NCBI GenBank assembly: GCA_934463175.1
Contig: CAKSIW010000010.1
Location: forward strand, 1-49,520
Direction of reading: 5' to 3'
Source: an uncultured Clostridia bacterium
Lineage (GTDB): Bacteria; Bacillota; Clostridia; Monoglobales; Monoglobaceae
DNA length: 49,520 nucleotides
In this document: positions 1-9,392 of the stretch, one piece after another
How positions within the stretch are numbered: the stretch's first letter is position 1
How the letters are laid out: the number at the start of each line of letters is the position of its first letter
Made by a program: the position numbers and the translations under genes
Notes under the pieces: generated by a model
What the model saw: only the letters and a program-made list of their open reading frames with translations
Databases searched by the model: none
Told to the model about the DNA's origin: nothing

Positions 1-40
1 CAATCAGCACATGAATGAGTCTTTTATTATTGCTGTTCAT
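1..40 (-). CDS. Start of a probable penicillin-binding protein (partial, runs off the left edge)
   Basis: Only 13 codons are visible: ATG at 40-38 reading MNSNNKRLIHVLI, after which the window ends. The start is supported by a strong AGGAGG at 56-51, ten bases upstream, and by overlap with the end of the FtsW-like gene (its stop is at 29-27, so the two share 14 bases), which suggests translational coupling. A short polar stretch followed by the beginning of a hydrophobic run fits an N-terminal membrane anchor. In Firmicutes and Actinobacteria the FHA - FtsW/RodA order is commonly followed by a class B penicillin-binding transpeptidase; the identity here is an inference from that order, not from the sequence itself. 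Confidence 0.5.
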   Translation of the reverse strand, partial: MNSNNKRLIHVLI

Positions 41-1262
41 ATTCCGACCCCCTCCTCTCCTCGCGTGCGGAAATTGCCTGCATAATTCCGAGTGAGGCAA
101 AGCTTGCGACAATCGATGTTCCGCCGTAGCTCACAAAAGGCACGGTTATTCCCGTAAGCGGAATAAACTTAATCACGCCGCCGATTATGATGAAGGTCTG
201 CAATGCAAACATGAGTGTCAGTCCGAGTGCCACAGCCTTGTTATATGCATTTGTTGTGTTCAGAGTTATCTTAAAGCACCGATACGCCATCAGGAAAAAC
301 AGAATGATCACCGCAGCACCTCCGAACACACCCATTTCCTCACAAATTGCCGAGAAAATAAAGTCCGTGTGAACCTCGGGTATATACCACGGAGAGCCAT
401 TTCCGATTCCTTTGCCGAAATATCCTCCCGACGCAATCGCAAACAGCGACTGAGCAATCTGATATCCCTTGTTTGAAACATCAGCCCACGGATTGAGCCA
501 AACACTCACGCGCACCTGAATGTGATACAGAAACTTATATCCCAAAAGTGCAACCGCAGACGCCGCAATAACGTTTGCGGCAAGGAACATTCTGTTTTGT
601 TCATACACATAAATCATGAAAATATAAATCAGAAAAATGACAAGAATCGTTCCCCAGTCACGCTGAAGCACAAGGAAAAGTATATAGGTGTAGGTGACAG
701 CCGCAGTCATCAGCATCGGCGGAATTTTCAAAAACGGCTTTGTCCAGCTGCCCGAATAGTGGCAGGCAAGAAACATGATGTAAAGAATTTTTATTATTTC
801 CGATGGCTGAAATGCAATCACCTTGAGGTCAACCCAGTTCTTTGAACCGTTGACCGTTTCACCGAAAATGAGCGTCAAAACAAAAAGGGCAGTGCCAAGC
901 ACGGCATAAACCGCCCACAGTCTGTCCCAAAACCAAATATTATAGAATATGCAATATGCGGCAAAAAAAGTTATGCCGCCCAGTCCGATCCACAAAATCT
1001 GTCTTGCGCCCATGACAATGTCAAGTCTGCACTGCATGATGACGCCGATTGTCATCAGCATTGACGCAATCAGCACCAAAAATTTGTCGCCCATGCGGCA
1101 AAGCACAAGAATTGAATAAATCAAAATGAACATGCCGAGAACACCGAGCCCGACATAGATAACGTTTATCTGAAAGTCGTTTGCGGCATAAAGCAGACCG
1201 AACCCCAAAATATTCATGATAATCAGCAAATACGCGGGGAGCTTGTAATTTGCACGTTTCAT
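27..1262 (-). CDS. FtsW/RodA/SpoVE family lipid II polymerase (SEDS protein)
   Basis: A 411-residue polytopic membrane protein with about ten hydrophobic segments. SEDS signatures are visible: NGSKNWVDL followed by AFQPSEIIK in the middle, and PLTGITVPFVSYGGTS near the C-terminus. SEDS proteins polymerise lipid II into glycan strands together with a cognate class B penicillin-binding protein in elongation, division or spore cortex synthesis. I chose ATG at 1262 because GGAG at 1276-1273 sits ten bases upstream; an in-frame TTG at 1268 is too close to that site. Its neighbours, an FHA protein upstream and a probable PBP start overlapping its 3' end, suggest a regulated cell-wall synthase operon. 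Which of FtsW, RodA or SpoVE it is cannot be decided without a phylogeny. Confidence 0.92.
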   Translation of the reverse strand: MKRANYKLPAYLLIIMNILGFGLLYAANDFQINVIYVGLGVLGMFILIYSILVLCRMGDKFLVLIASMLMTIGVIMQCRLDIVMGARQILWIGLGGITFFAAYCIFYNIWFWDRLWAVYAVLGTALFVLTLIFGETVNGSKNWVDLKVIAFQPSEIIKILYIMFLACHYSGSWTKPFLKIPPMLMTAAVTYTYILFLVLQRDWGTILVIFLIYIFMIYVYEQNRMFLAANVIAASAVALLGYKFLYHIQVRVSVWLNPWADVSNKGYQIAQSLFAIASGGYFGKGIGNGSPWYIPEVHTDFIFSAICEEMGVFGGAAVIILFFLMAYRCFKITLNTTNAYNKAVALGLTLMFALQTFIIIGGVIKFIPLTGITVPFVSYGGTSIVASFASLGIMQAISAREERRGSEYEQQ

Positions 1263-1316
1263 AAGCAATCAACTCCAAATTTTTTCATGCGCGGCATAAC
1301 ACTAATATCAGGTCAC

Positions 1317-1793
1317 TCATTCGATTTCAAACACAACTGCCAGACCGCCGAACGAAATTTCGTCTCCGTCGTTCAGCGGCATAACCTTTTTCAGCTCCTT
1401 ATCATTGAGAAATGTTCCGTTTTTGCTGCCCATGTCTCCGATATACCATTCTCCGTCCTCATACCAAATCTGGAAATGCTCAACAGACAAAAACATGTCG
1501 GGAATCACAATGTCACAGTTTTTTCCTCTGCCGACAACAACAGGCTCTTCACCGATTCGATAAAACGCCTTCATTCTGCACTCAACAGACTTTTTTGTTT
1601 TCAGCGTTCGGAGAACCGCCGAAGCCTCCTCAGCGGTCTCCTCATCAGGGTATTCATCGCCGTTTTCATCTCCGCTCCTGTTCATTTTCTTTATGTCCAT
1701 ATAGATGAGCGCAATCACGCTGAATATGAACAGGTATATTATTGTTGTGAAAACATAACTCAGCAAAGAAGAAATCAAGCTGTACAGTGACAT
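1317..1793 (-). CDS. Membrane-anchored FHA-domain protein
   Basis: 158 residues. An N-terminal hydrophobic helix (about residues 5-32) is followed by a short charged linker and a C-terminal forkhead-associated domain. The FHA core is intact: VGRGKNCDIVIPD, then SVEH (the SxxH motif) and GSKNGTFLN, which bind phosphothreonine. Start ATG at 1793 is preceded by GGGGGA seven bases upstream; the upstream in-frame TTG lies inside that site. FHA proteins next to SEDS and PBP genes normally read out Ser/Thr kinase signals on cell-wall synthesis. No kinase is visible in the window, but a PP2C-like protein lies at 21093-22409. The gene is 54 bases upstream of the SEDS gene and probably cotranscribed with it. 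Confidence 0.9.
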   Translation of the reverse strand: MSLYSLISSLLSYVFTTIIYLFIFSVIALIYMDIKKMNRSGDENGDEYPDEETAEEASAVLRTLKTKKSVECRMKAFYRIGEEPVVVGRGKNCDIVIPDMFLSVEHFQIWYEDGEWYIGDMGSKNGTFLNDKELKKVMPLNDGDEISFGGLAVVFEIE

Positions 1794-1821
1794 AACGGTT
1801 TCCCCCAATCAAACAACAAAA

Positions 1822-3297
1822 CTATTTCGCCGCGCTTTCATCGGCAGCTCCTCCGAACAAATCCTTCAGATTGACGGAAATGTCAATTTTGTCGTATGCT
1901 CCCTTTTTCAGTCTTACCTTTGCCGTGTCAACAAGCATATCCATATACTCATCAATCGACACGCCTCTTTCAATTCTCTTTATGATATGATAGCCATAGC
2001 TTGTCTCAACAATATCGCTTGTCTGACCGACTTCAAGATCAAATGCCGCCTTTTCAAACTCCTCAACCATTGAGCCGTCCTTCGCAAAGGTATAGCCGGC
2101 AGCGGTCATTCCGGGATCCTCGTTATACTCCTCAACCAGCTTGTCAAAATCCTCTCCTGCCTTGACCTTTGCCAGAACCTCCTCAGCCTTCTTCTTCGCC
2201 TCGGGCTTTGCTTCCTCGTCCTTTGCCATAATCAGAATATGCTTAACCGTTATTTTGTCATCGCTCATATAGTCCTTCAGCTTGTCAGCCGATGCATATT
2301 TTGAAACATTCTCCTGCAAGTCCTTATATACCTTCTGCATATACATCTGAACTCTCTGAATGCCGAGCAGTGCATTCTCATTCTCATATCCGCTCTGTTT
2401 CAGAGCGTTCTCAAACTCATCGCCATACTGCGTCTTAAGCTGTGCCAGCCAGTCGGTCAGCTCCTTTTCCTCGTCCTCTGAGAGCGTGATTCCTCTCTTT
2501 CTTCCCTCACCGATAAGCGCATAAATCGGAACAAGCGTCTGAACAGCCTCTCCCTTGGAATATTCCTTATAGCTTATGCCCGACTTTTCTTCCTTTTCAT
2601 TCCAGTCAAACTTGTCCAGATCCTTGATTTTTCCGTTCTGATAAAGCGAATATGCCTCATTCACCGCAGCCGAATTGGCAACAAAACTGAAAACATCGCG
2701 GTCAACGGTTTCATCATTGATTTTCAGAACGGCTGTGTTGTTTTTGCCGAGTGCAATTGCGTCAAACACCGACATAATCGGATTTTCATATTTCACAGTG
2801 CTGACTGTCTCACCCTCCTGAGTCGGAATCGGGTTTCCGACAACCGTCTTGCTGCCGACACCGTTCACAACGCACGCGCAATATGCAGCCGCCGCAACAA
2901 TAACCGCCGCAATTGCAGCAATAATGACATTTCTGCGATTCTTGGCTTTTTTTGCGTTTTCCTCCTGCTCTGCAAACAGCTCCGCGTCATAGTCCGACTC
3001 CGCAGTTTCCGTCTCCTCATAGTCTCCCGATTCGCCGTCCTTTTCATCTGCATATTCCGTCACGCCGTCGTCATATTCCAAATTCTCTTCCTCATCAGTC
3101 CCGGGATTCACTTCCGCTTCTTCGGAAGTCTCTTCTGCTTCTGCTTCTGTATCTGCTGCCTCTCCTGTCACATCTTCCGTCTCCGCAGAAATTTCCGCGG
3201 AAATTCCGCCGTCCGCAGCTGCCACGGCTTCAGTCTCCGCATTCTCGGAGATTTCCTCGTTGATATTTTCGTTTTCTCTCATATTCTCGTTTTCCAT
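1822..3297 (-). CDS. Membrane-anchored parvulin-type peptidyl-prolyl isomerase / foldase
   Basis: 491 residues: a very acidic, Glu/Ala/Thr-rich cytoplasmic tail (about 1-115), one transmembrane helix (about 123-144), a SurA/PrsA-like helical region, and a rotamase (PpiC) domain at about 349-445, recognisable by TVKHILIMAK, EDFDKLVEEYNEDPG, GYTFAKDGSMVEEFEKAAF and SYGYHIIKRIE. Parvulins catalyse prolyl cis-trans isomerisation and help secreted proteins fold outside the membrane. Unlike PrsA there is no lipobox; it is anchored by the internal helix. The long acidic cytoplasmic tail is unusual for the family. Start ATG 3297 with GGAG twelve bases upstream; a TTG six codons earlier overlaps that site. 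A TATAAT lies upstream on the minus strand at 3359-3354 but without a convincing -35. Confidence 0.88.
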   Translation of the reverse strand: MENENMRENENINEEISENAETEAVAAADGGISAEISAETEDVTGEAADTEAEAEETSEEAEVNPGTDEEENLEYDDGVTEYADEKDGESGDYEETETAESDYDAELFAEQEENAKKAKNRRNVIIAAIAAVIVAAAAYCACVVNGVGSKTVVGNPIPTQEGETVSTVKYENPIMSVFDAIALGKNNTAVLKINDETVDRDVFSFVANSAAVNEAYSLYQNGKIKDLDKFDWNEKEEKSGISYKEYSKGEAVQTLVPIYALIGEGRKRGITLSEDEEKELTDWLAQLKTQYGDEFENALKQSGYENENALLGIQRVQMYMQKVYKDLQENVSKYASADKLKDYMSDDKITVKHILIMAKDEEAKPEAKKKAEEVLAKVKAGEDFDKLVEEYNEDPGMTAAGYTFAKDGSMVEEFEKAAFDLEVGQTSDIVETSYGYHIIKRIERGVSIDEYMDMLVDTAKVRLKKGAYDKIDISVNLKDLFGGAADESAAK

Positions 3298-3379
3298 TAA
3301 AAATTCAAGCTCCAATCTGATTTTTATATAAATGCAAACGCATTCCGATTTTTATTATACAACATATTTTCCGAATTGG

Positions 3380-6300
3380 CTATAGTTTTTTTATAAATTC
3401 TTTAATTATTTTCAAATATTTACCTTGTTCGGCGCGTGACGCGGCATATGACCGCGCCTCCCGGCTCAAATTATACACAAGCTTGGGCTTAGTACCGCTC
3501 CTGAGTGCAACCTCACCCTTAGCATATTCCTCAAGAGAGGAAAACTCCGAAAAATCGGGAGCATTCTCCGAATCAAAATACAGCTCCACTGCCGCCGTGC
3601 TGCCCTTAATCTCGGTGAACCGCCTGTCTGACGCACATTTCTTTATGAGTGCAATTTCCATCAGATTGTTCACCGAATCGGGAACATCGCCGTATCTGTC
3701 CAAAAGCTCGTCATATACATCACTCATCTCCTCGTCGGTCTCAATTGCCGCAATTTTCTTGTATGCACTGAGCCGCTGGCTGTGCGCCTTGATATATTTT
3801 TCGGGAATGAAGGCACTGACGGGCAGATCAACGCTTGCCTCAACTGTTTCCGTGCTCTGCTCTCCGCGAATCTCCGAAACCGTTTCGGAAAGAAGCTTGC
3901 AATACATCTCATAGCCCACGCTTTCCATATGTCCGCTCTGCTGCGGACCGATCACATTTCCCGTTCCGCGGATTTCAAGGTCGCGCAGTGCAATCTTGAA
4001 GCCCGAGCCGAACTCCGTGAACTCCTTAATTGCCCTCAGTCTTTTCTGCGCGTCCTCATTCAGCACCTTGTCGCGTCTGAACGTCAGATAAGCATATGCC
4101 AGACGGTTTGACCGCCCGACTCTGCCGCGCAGCTGGTATAACTGTGCAAGACCGAGTCTGTCCGCGTCCTCAATGATTATGGTGTTCACGTTTGCAATGT
4201 CCAGTCCCGTCTCTATTATTGTCGTACAGACAAGAACATCTGTCTCACCCTCCGCAACATCAAGCATAATGTTTTCAAGCTCATGCTCCGACATCTGCCC
4301 GTGTGCCGCCGCAACTCTCGCTCCCGGCACCATTTGCGCAATTTCCGCCGCAGCTTTGTTGATTCCCTGAACACGGTTGTGAAGATAATAAACCTGCCCT
4401 CCGCGGCTCAGCTCCTTGATGATTGCCTCTCGTATTATGTCGCGGTCATATTCCATAACATATGTTGCAACGGGGTATCTCTCCCCGGGCGGCTCCGCAA
4501 TGACACTCATATCGCGGATTCCCGACATTGACATGTGGAGCGTGCGCGGAATAGGTGTCGCGGAAAGCGTGAGGACATCAATTTCCTTTTTCATTTCCTT
4601 TATGCGTTCCTTATGTGCAACTCCGAACCGCTGTTCTTCATCAATAATCAGGAGTCCGAGCTTTTTATACTGAACCGATTTCTGCAAAATTTTGTGTGTG
4701 CCGATAACAATGTCAACCTCACCGCTTTTCAAGCCCTTCACAATTTCCTTCTGCTGAGACGGTGTGCAGAATCTTGAAAGACACGCAATATTCACGGGAT
4801 AGTCCTTCATTCTCTGCCTGAAGTTATTATAGTGCTGACTCGCGAGAATCGTTGTCGGCACAAGATATGCCACCTGATAGCCGTCCATAACAGCCTTGAA
4901 CGCGGCACGCATCGCAACCTCTGTTTTCCCGTAGCCGACATCGCCGCAAAGCAGACGCTCCATCGGTCTCGGCTTTTCCATGTCCGCTTTAACCTCATCA
5001 ATGCAGCGAAGCTGGTCATCTGTTTCCTCATACGGGAATGCCGCCTCAAAATCACGCTGCCACTCAGTATCGGGCGAAAAGCTTATTCCCCTGACCGTTT
5101 CGCGCTGTACATAAAGAGATATAAGCTGCTGTGCCATATCACGGCACGACTCCTTCACTCGCTGCTTTGCGCGGTTCCATTCCTGACCGCCGAGCCGATT
5201 CATGTGAACCTGTGCTCCGTCACGTCCGATGTGTTTGTATATGAGATTCAGCTGGTCGGCAGGGACATAAAGACTGTCTCCGCCCTTATACACAATTTTC
5301 AGATAATCCTTTTCGACACCCTCAACCGAAAGTCTCTGCAAGCCTTCATACTGACCGATTCCGTGATTCTGATGTACGACAAAATCACCGGGCTTCAAAT
5401 CAGTGAAGCTGTCAATCTTATTTCTCTTGTCAACCTTAAAGCGTCTGCGCTTTGTTTTTTCTCTGCCGAAAATTTCCTTATCGCTTATGACGGCAAACCG
5501 AATCAGGGGATATTCAAAGCCGCGTGAAAGTCCGCCATGCGTAATCACAATTTGCCCCCGCTCCGGCAGTTCATCAAAATCATGTGTCAGCGTGCATGAA
5601 ATTCCCTCGTCATCAAGCTGACGGTGAAGATTTTCAGCACGCCGCTCCGAGCCTGCAAGAATCAGTGTCCGGTATTGGTTTTTCTTATAGAAATCCAAAG
5701 CGTCATAGAAGAACTCCATTTTGCCGTTATAGTCATTCAAACTTTTCGCAGTGAAGTTCACTAATTTTTTCGGCTTAAAATCAGCCCCCGAATGCGTGAG
5801 AGGACACATGCCGACCAATTCACCGCACATTCGTTTCAGTGCCTCGGCATATGAGAGACTGTATTTCATGCTCCCCCCGGGAATGATTCCTCTTTCAAGC
5901 ATATCCTTCAGGTTTTCCGAATTTCTCGCCTCAGACGCCCTGACTGTCTCCGAAATTCTTGACGGATCATCAAGAAAAACGGTGTAGCCCTCATCTGCAT
6001 AGTCAAGAATTGTCGGTATCCCGTCCGGATAGAGAAACGGTATATACTTTTCTCTTGACGGAAACACCATTCCTTCACTCAGACGTTCAATGTCCCGTTC
6101 AAGCGTTGAAATCAGCTTTGCCGTTTCCTCCGTTTTCTCCTTTCTTGAAAGTGCGGAGTCAAGCACTCGCTGAAGCTGCGCGGCTGCACGCGCGCGTTCT
6201 TCGGCATCTGTCACAAGCTCATCGGCTGGAGTTATCCTCGCCTCACACTCGCCGTCCGATGTCCCGATTGTCCTCTGCGTTTCTGTGTGAAACCGTCTTA

Positions 6301-6910
6301 TTGAATCCACCTCTGTGTCGAAAAACTCAATTCTGAATGCTGTTTCACTCCAATAAGGGAAATAGTCAACAATTCCTCCGCGCACACTGAACTGACCTCT
6401 GCCCTCAACCATCTCTTCACGTCTGTAGCCAAGGTCGCACATTATGCGGCAAAGCTCATCTATGTCAATTTCATCTCCAACCTTCAGTGTGATTGTTTTT
6501 TCATCATATGCAGCCCTCGGAACGCAAACGCTCAGAAGAGCCTCTGCGGTTGTGACAATGCAAAGTCCTTCATCGCTGCCGCAAAGCCTGTCAATGACAT
6601 CAAGCCGTGCGCGCTTAATGTCATTTGCCGCCGCCTCAATGTCATAGAACATCAGATCCTTCTGCGGAAACAAAAGCGCACGTTCTCCGAAAAAAAACTT
6701 CATATCCTCAAACAGAGCCTTTGCGTGCTCCTCGTCCGCCGCAACAACAATTGCTCCCCTGCCGAGCCTTTCGGACGTGCAGAAAATCAGGTGTGACCTG
6801 ACCGAATCCGCCACACCTGTAACACTTACGGGCGACTGCCCTTTCTTTAAGCCCTCGCATATCTCGTCAAAATCCGCCAATCCGTCAAGTATTTTCAAAA
6901 AACCCTTCAT
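3380..6910 (-). CDS. mfd: Transcription-repair coupling factor Mfd
   Basis: 1176 residues, the usual full length. An N-terminal UvrB-like module is followed by a CarD-like RNA polymerase interaction domain at about 502-570 (LKPGDFVVHQNHGIGQYEGL), then the superfamily 2 translocase: Walker A GDVGYGKT at 656-663, DEEQRFG at 757-763, SATPIPRT, and a C-terminal TRCF domain. Mfd pushes stalled RNA polymerase off the template and recruits UvrA to lesions. Start ATG 6910 has AAGGA seven bases upstream. It follows pth by 59 bases; the pth-mfd-foldase order is common in Clostridia and Bacilli. Nothing appears truncated. Confidence 0.98.
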   Translation of the reverse strand: MKGFLKILDGLADFDEICEGLKKGQSPVSVTGVADSVRSHLIFCTSERLGRGAIVVAADEEHAKALFEDMKFFFGERALLFPQKDLMFYDIEAAANDIKRARLDVIDRLCGSDEGLCIVTTAEALLSVCVPRAAYDEKTITLKVGDEIDIDELCRIMCDLGYRREEMVEGRGQFSVRGGIVDYFPYWSETAFRIEFFDTEVDSIRRFHTETQRTIGTSDGECEARITPADELVTDAEERARAAAQLQRVLDSALSRKEKTEETAKLISTLERDIERLSEGMVFPSREKYIPFLYPDGIPTILDYADEGYTVFLDDPSRISETVRASEARNSENLKDMLERGIIPGGSMKYSLSYAEALKRMCGELVGMCPLTHSGADFKPKKLVNFTAKSLNDYNGKMEFFYDALDFYKKNQYRTLILAGSERRAENLHRQLDDEGISCTLTHDFDELPERGQIVITHGGLSRGFEYPLIRFAVISDKEIFGREKTKRRRFKVDKRNKIDSFTDLKPGDFVVHQNHGIGQYEGLQRLSVEGVEKDYLKIVYKGGDSLYVPADQLNLIYKHIGRDGAQVHMNRLGGQEWNRAKQRVKESCRDMAQQLISLYVQRETVRGISFSPDTEWQRDFEAAFPYEETDDQLRCIDEVKADMEKPRPMERLLCGDVGYGKTEVAMRAAFKAVMDGYQVAYLVPTTILASQHYNNFRQRMKDYPVNIACLSRFCTPSQQKEIVKGLKSGEVDIVIGTHKILQKSVQYKKLGLLIIDEEQRFGVAHKERIKEMKKEIDVLTLSATPIPRTLHMSMSGIRDMSVIAEPPGERYPVATYVMEYDRDIIREAIIKELSRGGQVYYLHNRVQGINKAAAEIAQMVPGARVAAAHGQMSEHELENIMLDVAEGETDVLVCTTIIETGLDIANVNTIIIEDADRLGLAQLYQLRGRVGRSNRLAYAYLTFRRDKVLNEDAQKRLRAIKEFTEFGSGFKIALRDLEIRGTGNVIGPQQSGHMESVGYEMYCKLLSETVSEIRGEQSTETVEASVDLPVSAFIPEKYIKAHSQRLSAYKKIAAIETDEEMSDVYDELLDRYGDVPDSVNNLMEIALIKKCASDRRFTEIKGSTAAVELYFDSENAPDFSEFSSLEEYAKGEVALRSGTKPKLVYNLSREARSYAASRAEQGKYLKIIKEFIKKL

Positions 6911-6969
6911 ATATCAATCCTTCCGTTCAAAACAGCCGACACATCTGCCGGCTGAAAAGTTTCCGTAGT

Positions 6970-7530
6970 TTAGTTATATGCTGCCATTGCCTTTTCCATT
7001 CCGTCACGGATTATGACCTCAACCGCATCAGCCGCACGAATCGCCGATTCAACAAGCGTTTTGACCTCGGCAGAGCTGAATTTTCCGAGAACATAGTCCG
7101 CCAAATCATAATCAGGATTTTCGGGCTTGCCGACCCCGACCTTGATTCTCGGAAAAATATCCGAATTCAGCTGATAGATTATGCTCTTAATTCCGTTATG
7201 ACCTCCCGCACTGCCCTTGGGACGCAGTCTCAGCTTACCGACAGGCAATGATATATCGTCATAAATGACAATAATTTCGGTGGTGTCGGTCTTATACCAC
7301 GCCTTGAAATCGCGTATGCTTTCTCCGCTCAGGTTCATGTATGTCTGCGGTTTCACAAGAATCACCTTTTCGCCGCCGATTGTTCCCTCACCGTATATTG
7401 CATTGAACTTCAGCTTTTTAATTTGAATGTCATATTTTGCCGCAACGGCGTCCAGAACCTCAAAACCGACGTTATGCCGTGTTCCGACGTAGTTTCTGCC
7501 CGGATTGCCCAATCCTGCAATTATATACAT
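6970..7530 (-). CDS. pth: Peptidyl-tRNA hydrolase
   Basis: 186 residues, typical length. The enzyme cleaves the ester bond of peptidyl-tRNAs released from ribosomes and so recycles tRNA. Family landmarks are GLGNPGRNYVGTRHNVGF with the catalytic His at residue 19, the substrate-binding KPQTYMNLSG, YDDISLPVGKLRLR, and GSAGGHNGIKSI. Start ATG 7530 has AAGGAG seven bases upstream. It begins only 15 bases after the potD stop, so it is probably read from the pot operon, and it leads into mfd. Confidence 0.97.
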   Translation of the reverse strand: MYIIAGLGNPGRNYVGTRHNVGFEVLDAVAAKYDIQIKKLKFNAIYGEGTIGGEKVILVKPQTYMNLSGESIRDFKAWYKTDTTEIIVIYDDISLPVGKLRLRPKGSAGGHNGIKSIIYQLNSDIFPRIKVGVGKPENPDYDLADYVLGKFSSAEVKTLVESAIRAADAVEVIIRDGMEKAMAAYN

Positions 7531-7545
7531 CTCAATTCTCCTTGC

Positions 7546-8586
7546 CTACTGTGCTTTGACCTTCGTCCACAGCTCCGCACAGAATTTTTTCGTCTCGCTG
7601 TCCTGATATCTGAAAAACTCGTCCTTTTCATTGTCATCTCTCGGCACATATGCATCAATTCCTGCATACACCGTGTCCTTTATCTCGTCAAAAGCCGACT
7701 GCACCGCCGAGCTGTAGCCCACTGCCTCGGAATTTGCCTTTGCATTTTCGGGGTCAATCATGAAATTCATGAATTTCTGAGCAAGATCCGTGTTTTCGCA
7801 GTCCTTTGTCATCACCATCGCGTCTGTCCAGATGTTTGTGCCCTCCTCAGGCTCAAAATATTCAAGTTCCTCATTCTCCGACATAATGTATGCCGCATCG
7901 CCCGAATATACAATTGCCAGGCTCTTGTTTCCCGAAATCATGCTGTCAATGACCTCATCGCCGATGTATATTGGATTCATTTCGGTGCGCTGCTCAACAA
8001 GCCAGTCATATGCCTGCTCAAGCTCCCCCCTGTCCGCTGTATTCAGCGAATATCCCAGAGCCTTCAGCGCAATCATGAACGAATCGCGCTCAGAATCATA
8101 CATATATATGTCATCCTTATACTTCGTGTTCCTCAAAACCTGCCAGCCCTGCTTCAGGTCTGCTTCGCTGACAACGTTTTTGTTATACAGAATTCCGACC
8201 GTTCCCCAAAAATACGGAACGGTGTATTCTCCCTTTTCATCGAACGGCTGATTGAGAAGAGACGGAATTATTCCTCCGTAATTGCTTATCCCGCTCTTGT
8301 CAATCGGCTGAAGCATGTTTTCCTTGATAAGTCTCTCAATCATATAATCCGACGGAATCAGCACGTCATATTTTTCGCCGCTCATAAGCTTTGTATACAT
8401 TGATTCGTTTGAATCAAAGGTTTCATAAACGACCTTGCAGCCGTTTTCTTTTTCAAACTTTGATATGAGAGCAGTGTCAATATATTCCCCCGCATTATAC
8501 ACTTTGAGGCTCTCCTTTTTCGCACCGCAGCCGCAAACGCCAATCGCAACAGCAGCACAAAGCATAAGACTAAATATTTTTTTCAT
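7546..8586 (-). CDS. potD: Spermidine/putrescine-binding lipoprotein of the Pot ABC importer
   Basis: 346 residues. The N-terminal signal MKKIFSLMLCAAVAIGVCGC ends in a lipobox with the lipidated Cys at residue 20, placing the protein on the outer face of the membrane. The mature part is a periplasmic-binding-protein type 2 fold of PotD/PotF type (LKVYNAGEYID, FEKENGCKVVYETFDSNE, YDVLIPSDYMIERL, VPYFWGTVGILYNK). It captures polyamine and delivers it to PotB/PotC. It overlaps potC by 17 bases and is the last of the four transporter genes, all in potABCD order. Whether putrescine or spermidine is preferred cannot be read off reliably. Confidence 0.95.
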   Translation of the reverse strand: MKKIFSLMLCAAVAIGVCGCGAKKESLKVYNAGEYIDTALISKFEKENGCKVVYETFDSNESMYTKLMSGEKYDVLIPSDYMIERLIKENMLQPIDKSGISNYGGIIPSLLNQPFDEKGEYTVPYFWGTVGILYNKNVVSEADLKQGWQVLRNTKYKDDIYMYDSERDSFMIALKALGYSLNTADRGELEQAYDWLVEQRTEMNPIYIGDEVIDSMISGNKSLAIVYSGDAAYIMSENEELEYFEPEEGTNIWTDAMVMTKDCENTDLAQKFMNFMIDPENAKANSEAVGYSSAVQSAFDEIKDTVYAGIDAYVPRDDNEKDEFFRYQDSETKKFCAELWTKVKAQ

Positions 8587-9373
8587 TTTCGGTCACTCTC
8601 TTTCTTTTGAATCTTGGAATTATGTTTATGACTATGACAGTCACGATTATAACAAGAATAACAATGCTCGACAGTGCATTAATTGTCGGATTGGTTCTTT
8701 TTGTCATGTTATACACAATAATCGAAATGTTCATCACTCCGTTGCCGCTCACAAAATATGAAATCACAAAATCATCAAACGACATTGTGAATGCAAGCAA
8801 TATACCGGCATATATCCCCGGCTTTATCATCGGAATGATAACCTTCGTCAGTGCCTGCCGCGGCGTTGCGCCCAAATCCATTGCCGCATTTGCAATGTTT
8901 TTGTCAATCTCGCGTATTTTCGGATAGACACTTGTTATCACATATGGCGTACAGAATGAAATATGAGCCAGAAGCATGGTCACATATCCCTTTTCGATTC
9001 TCATTGCCGAAAACAGAATCATCAGACCGATTGCCGTCACAATTTCGGGATTCATAATCGGAATGTTGTTCACGTTCAGAATCCATTCGCGCAGCAGTCT
9101 CCGGTTTCCCGAAAGTCCGATTGCCGTGAGCGTTCCGAGAACGGTTGATACTGCCGTTGCAATGATTGCAATTGTCACAGAAACCCAAACCGCCGACATG
9201 ATTTCGGAATTGCTGAGCAGTGCACTGTACCATTTCAGCGAAAAGCCCGTGAAGCTTGTCAGGGACTTCGACGAGTTAAACGAAAAAATCACCGTGACAA
9301 GAATCGGAATATAGAAAAATGCAAAACACAAAAATACATATGCCCCCATGGAGAGCTTTGCCAATCTTTTCAA
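8570..9373 (-). CDS. potC: Polyamine ABC transporter permease PotC
   Basis: 267 residues with about six transmembrane helices and the permease EAA loop AAMDLGATPRQALTKVIIPMIKPG, which docks on the PotA ATPase. It forms the membrane channel with PotB. The gene lies 19 bases after potB and overlaps the start of potD. N-terminal MKRLAKLSMGAYVFLCFAFF is a membrane insertion helix. PotC is assigned over PotB by its downstream position and its sequence type; the two permeases are paralogous. Confidence 0.94.
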   Translation of the reverse strand: MKRLAKLSMGAYVFLCFAFFYIPILVTVIFSFNSSKSLTSFTGFSLKWYSALLSNSEIMSAVWVSVTIAIIATAVSTVLGTLTAIGLSGNRRLLREWILNVNNIPIMNPEIVTAIGLMILFSAMRIEKGYVTMLLAHISFCTPYVITSVYPKIREIDKNIANAAMDLGATPRQALTKVIIPMIKPGIYAGILLAFTMSFDDFVISYFVSGNGVMNISIIVYNMTKRTNPTINALSSIVILVIIVTVIVINIIPRFKRKRVTENEKNI

Positions 9374-9392
9374 TTAACCATCACTCCGTTCA

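Noticed and set aside
7423..8403. 326-codon plus-strand frame antisense to pth/potD
   Set aside because: It is the mirror of genes with clear Pth and PotD signatures and has no ribosome site or domain.
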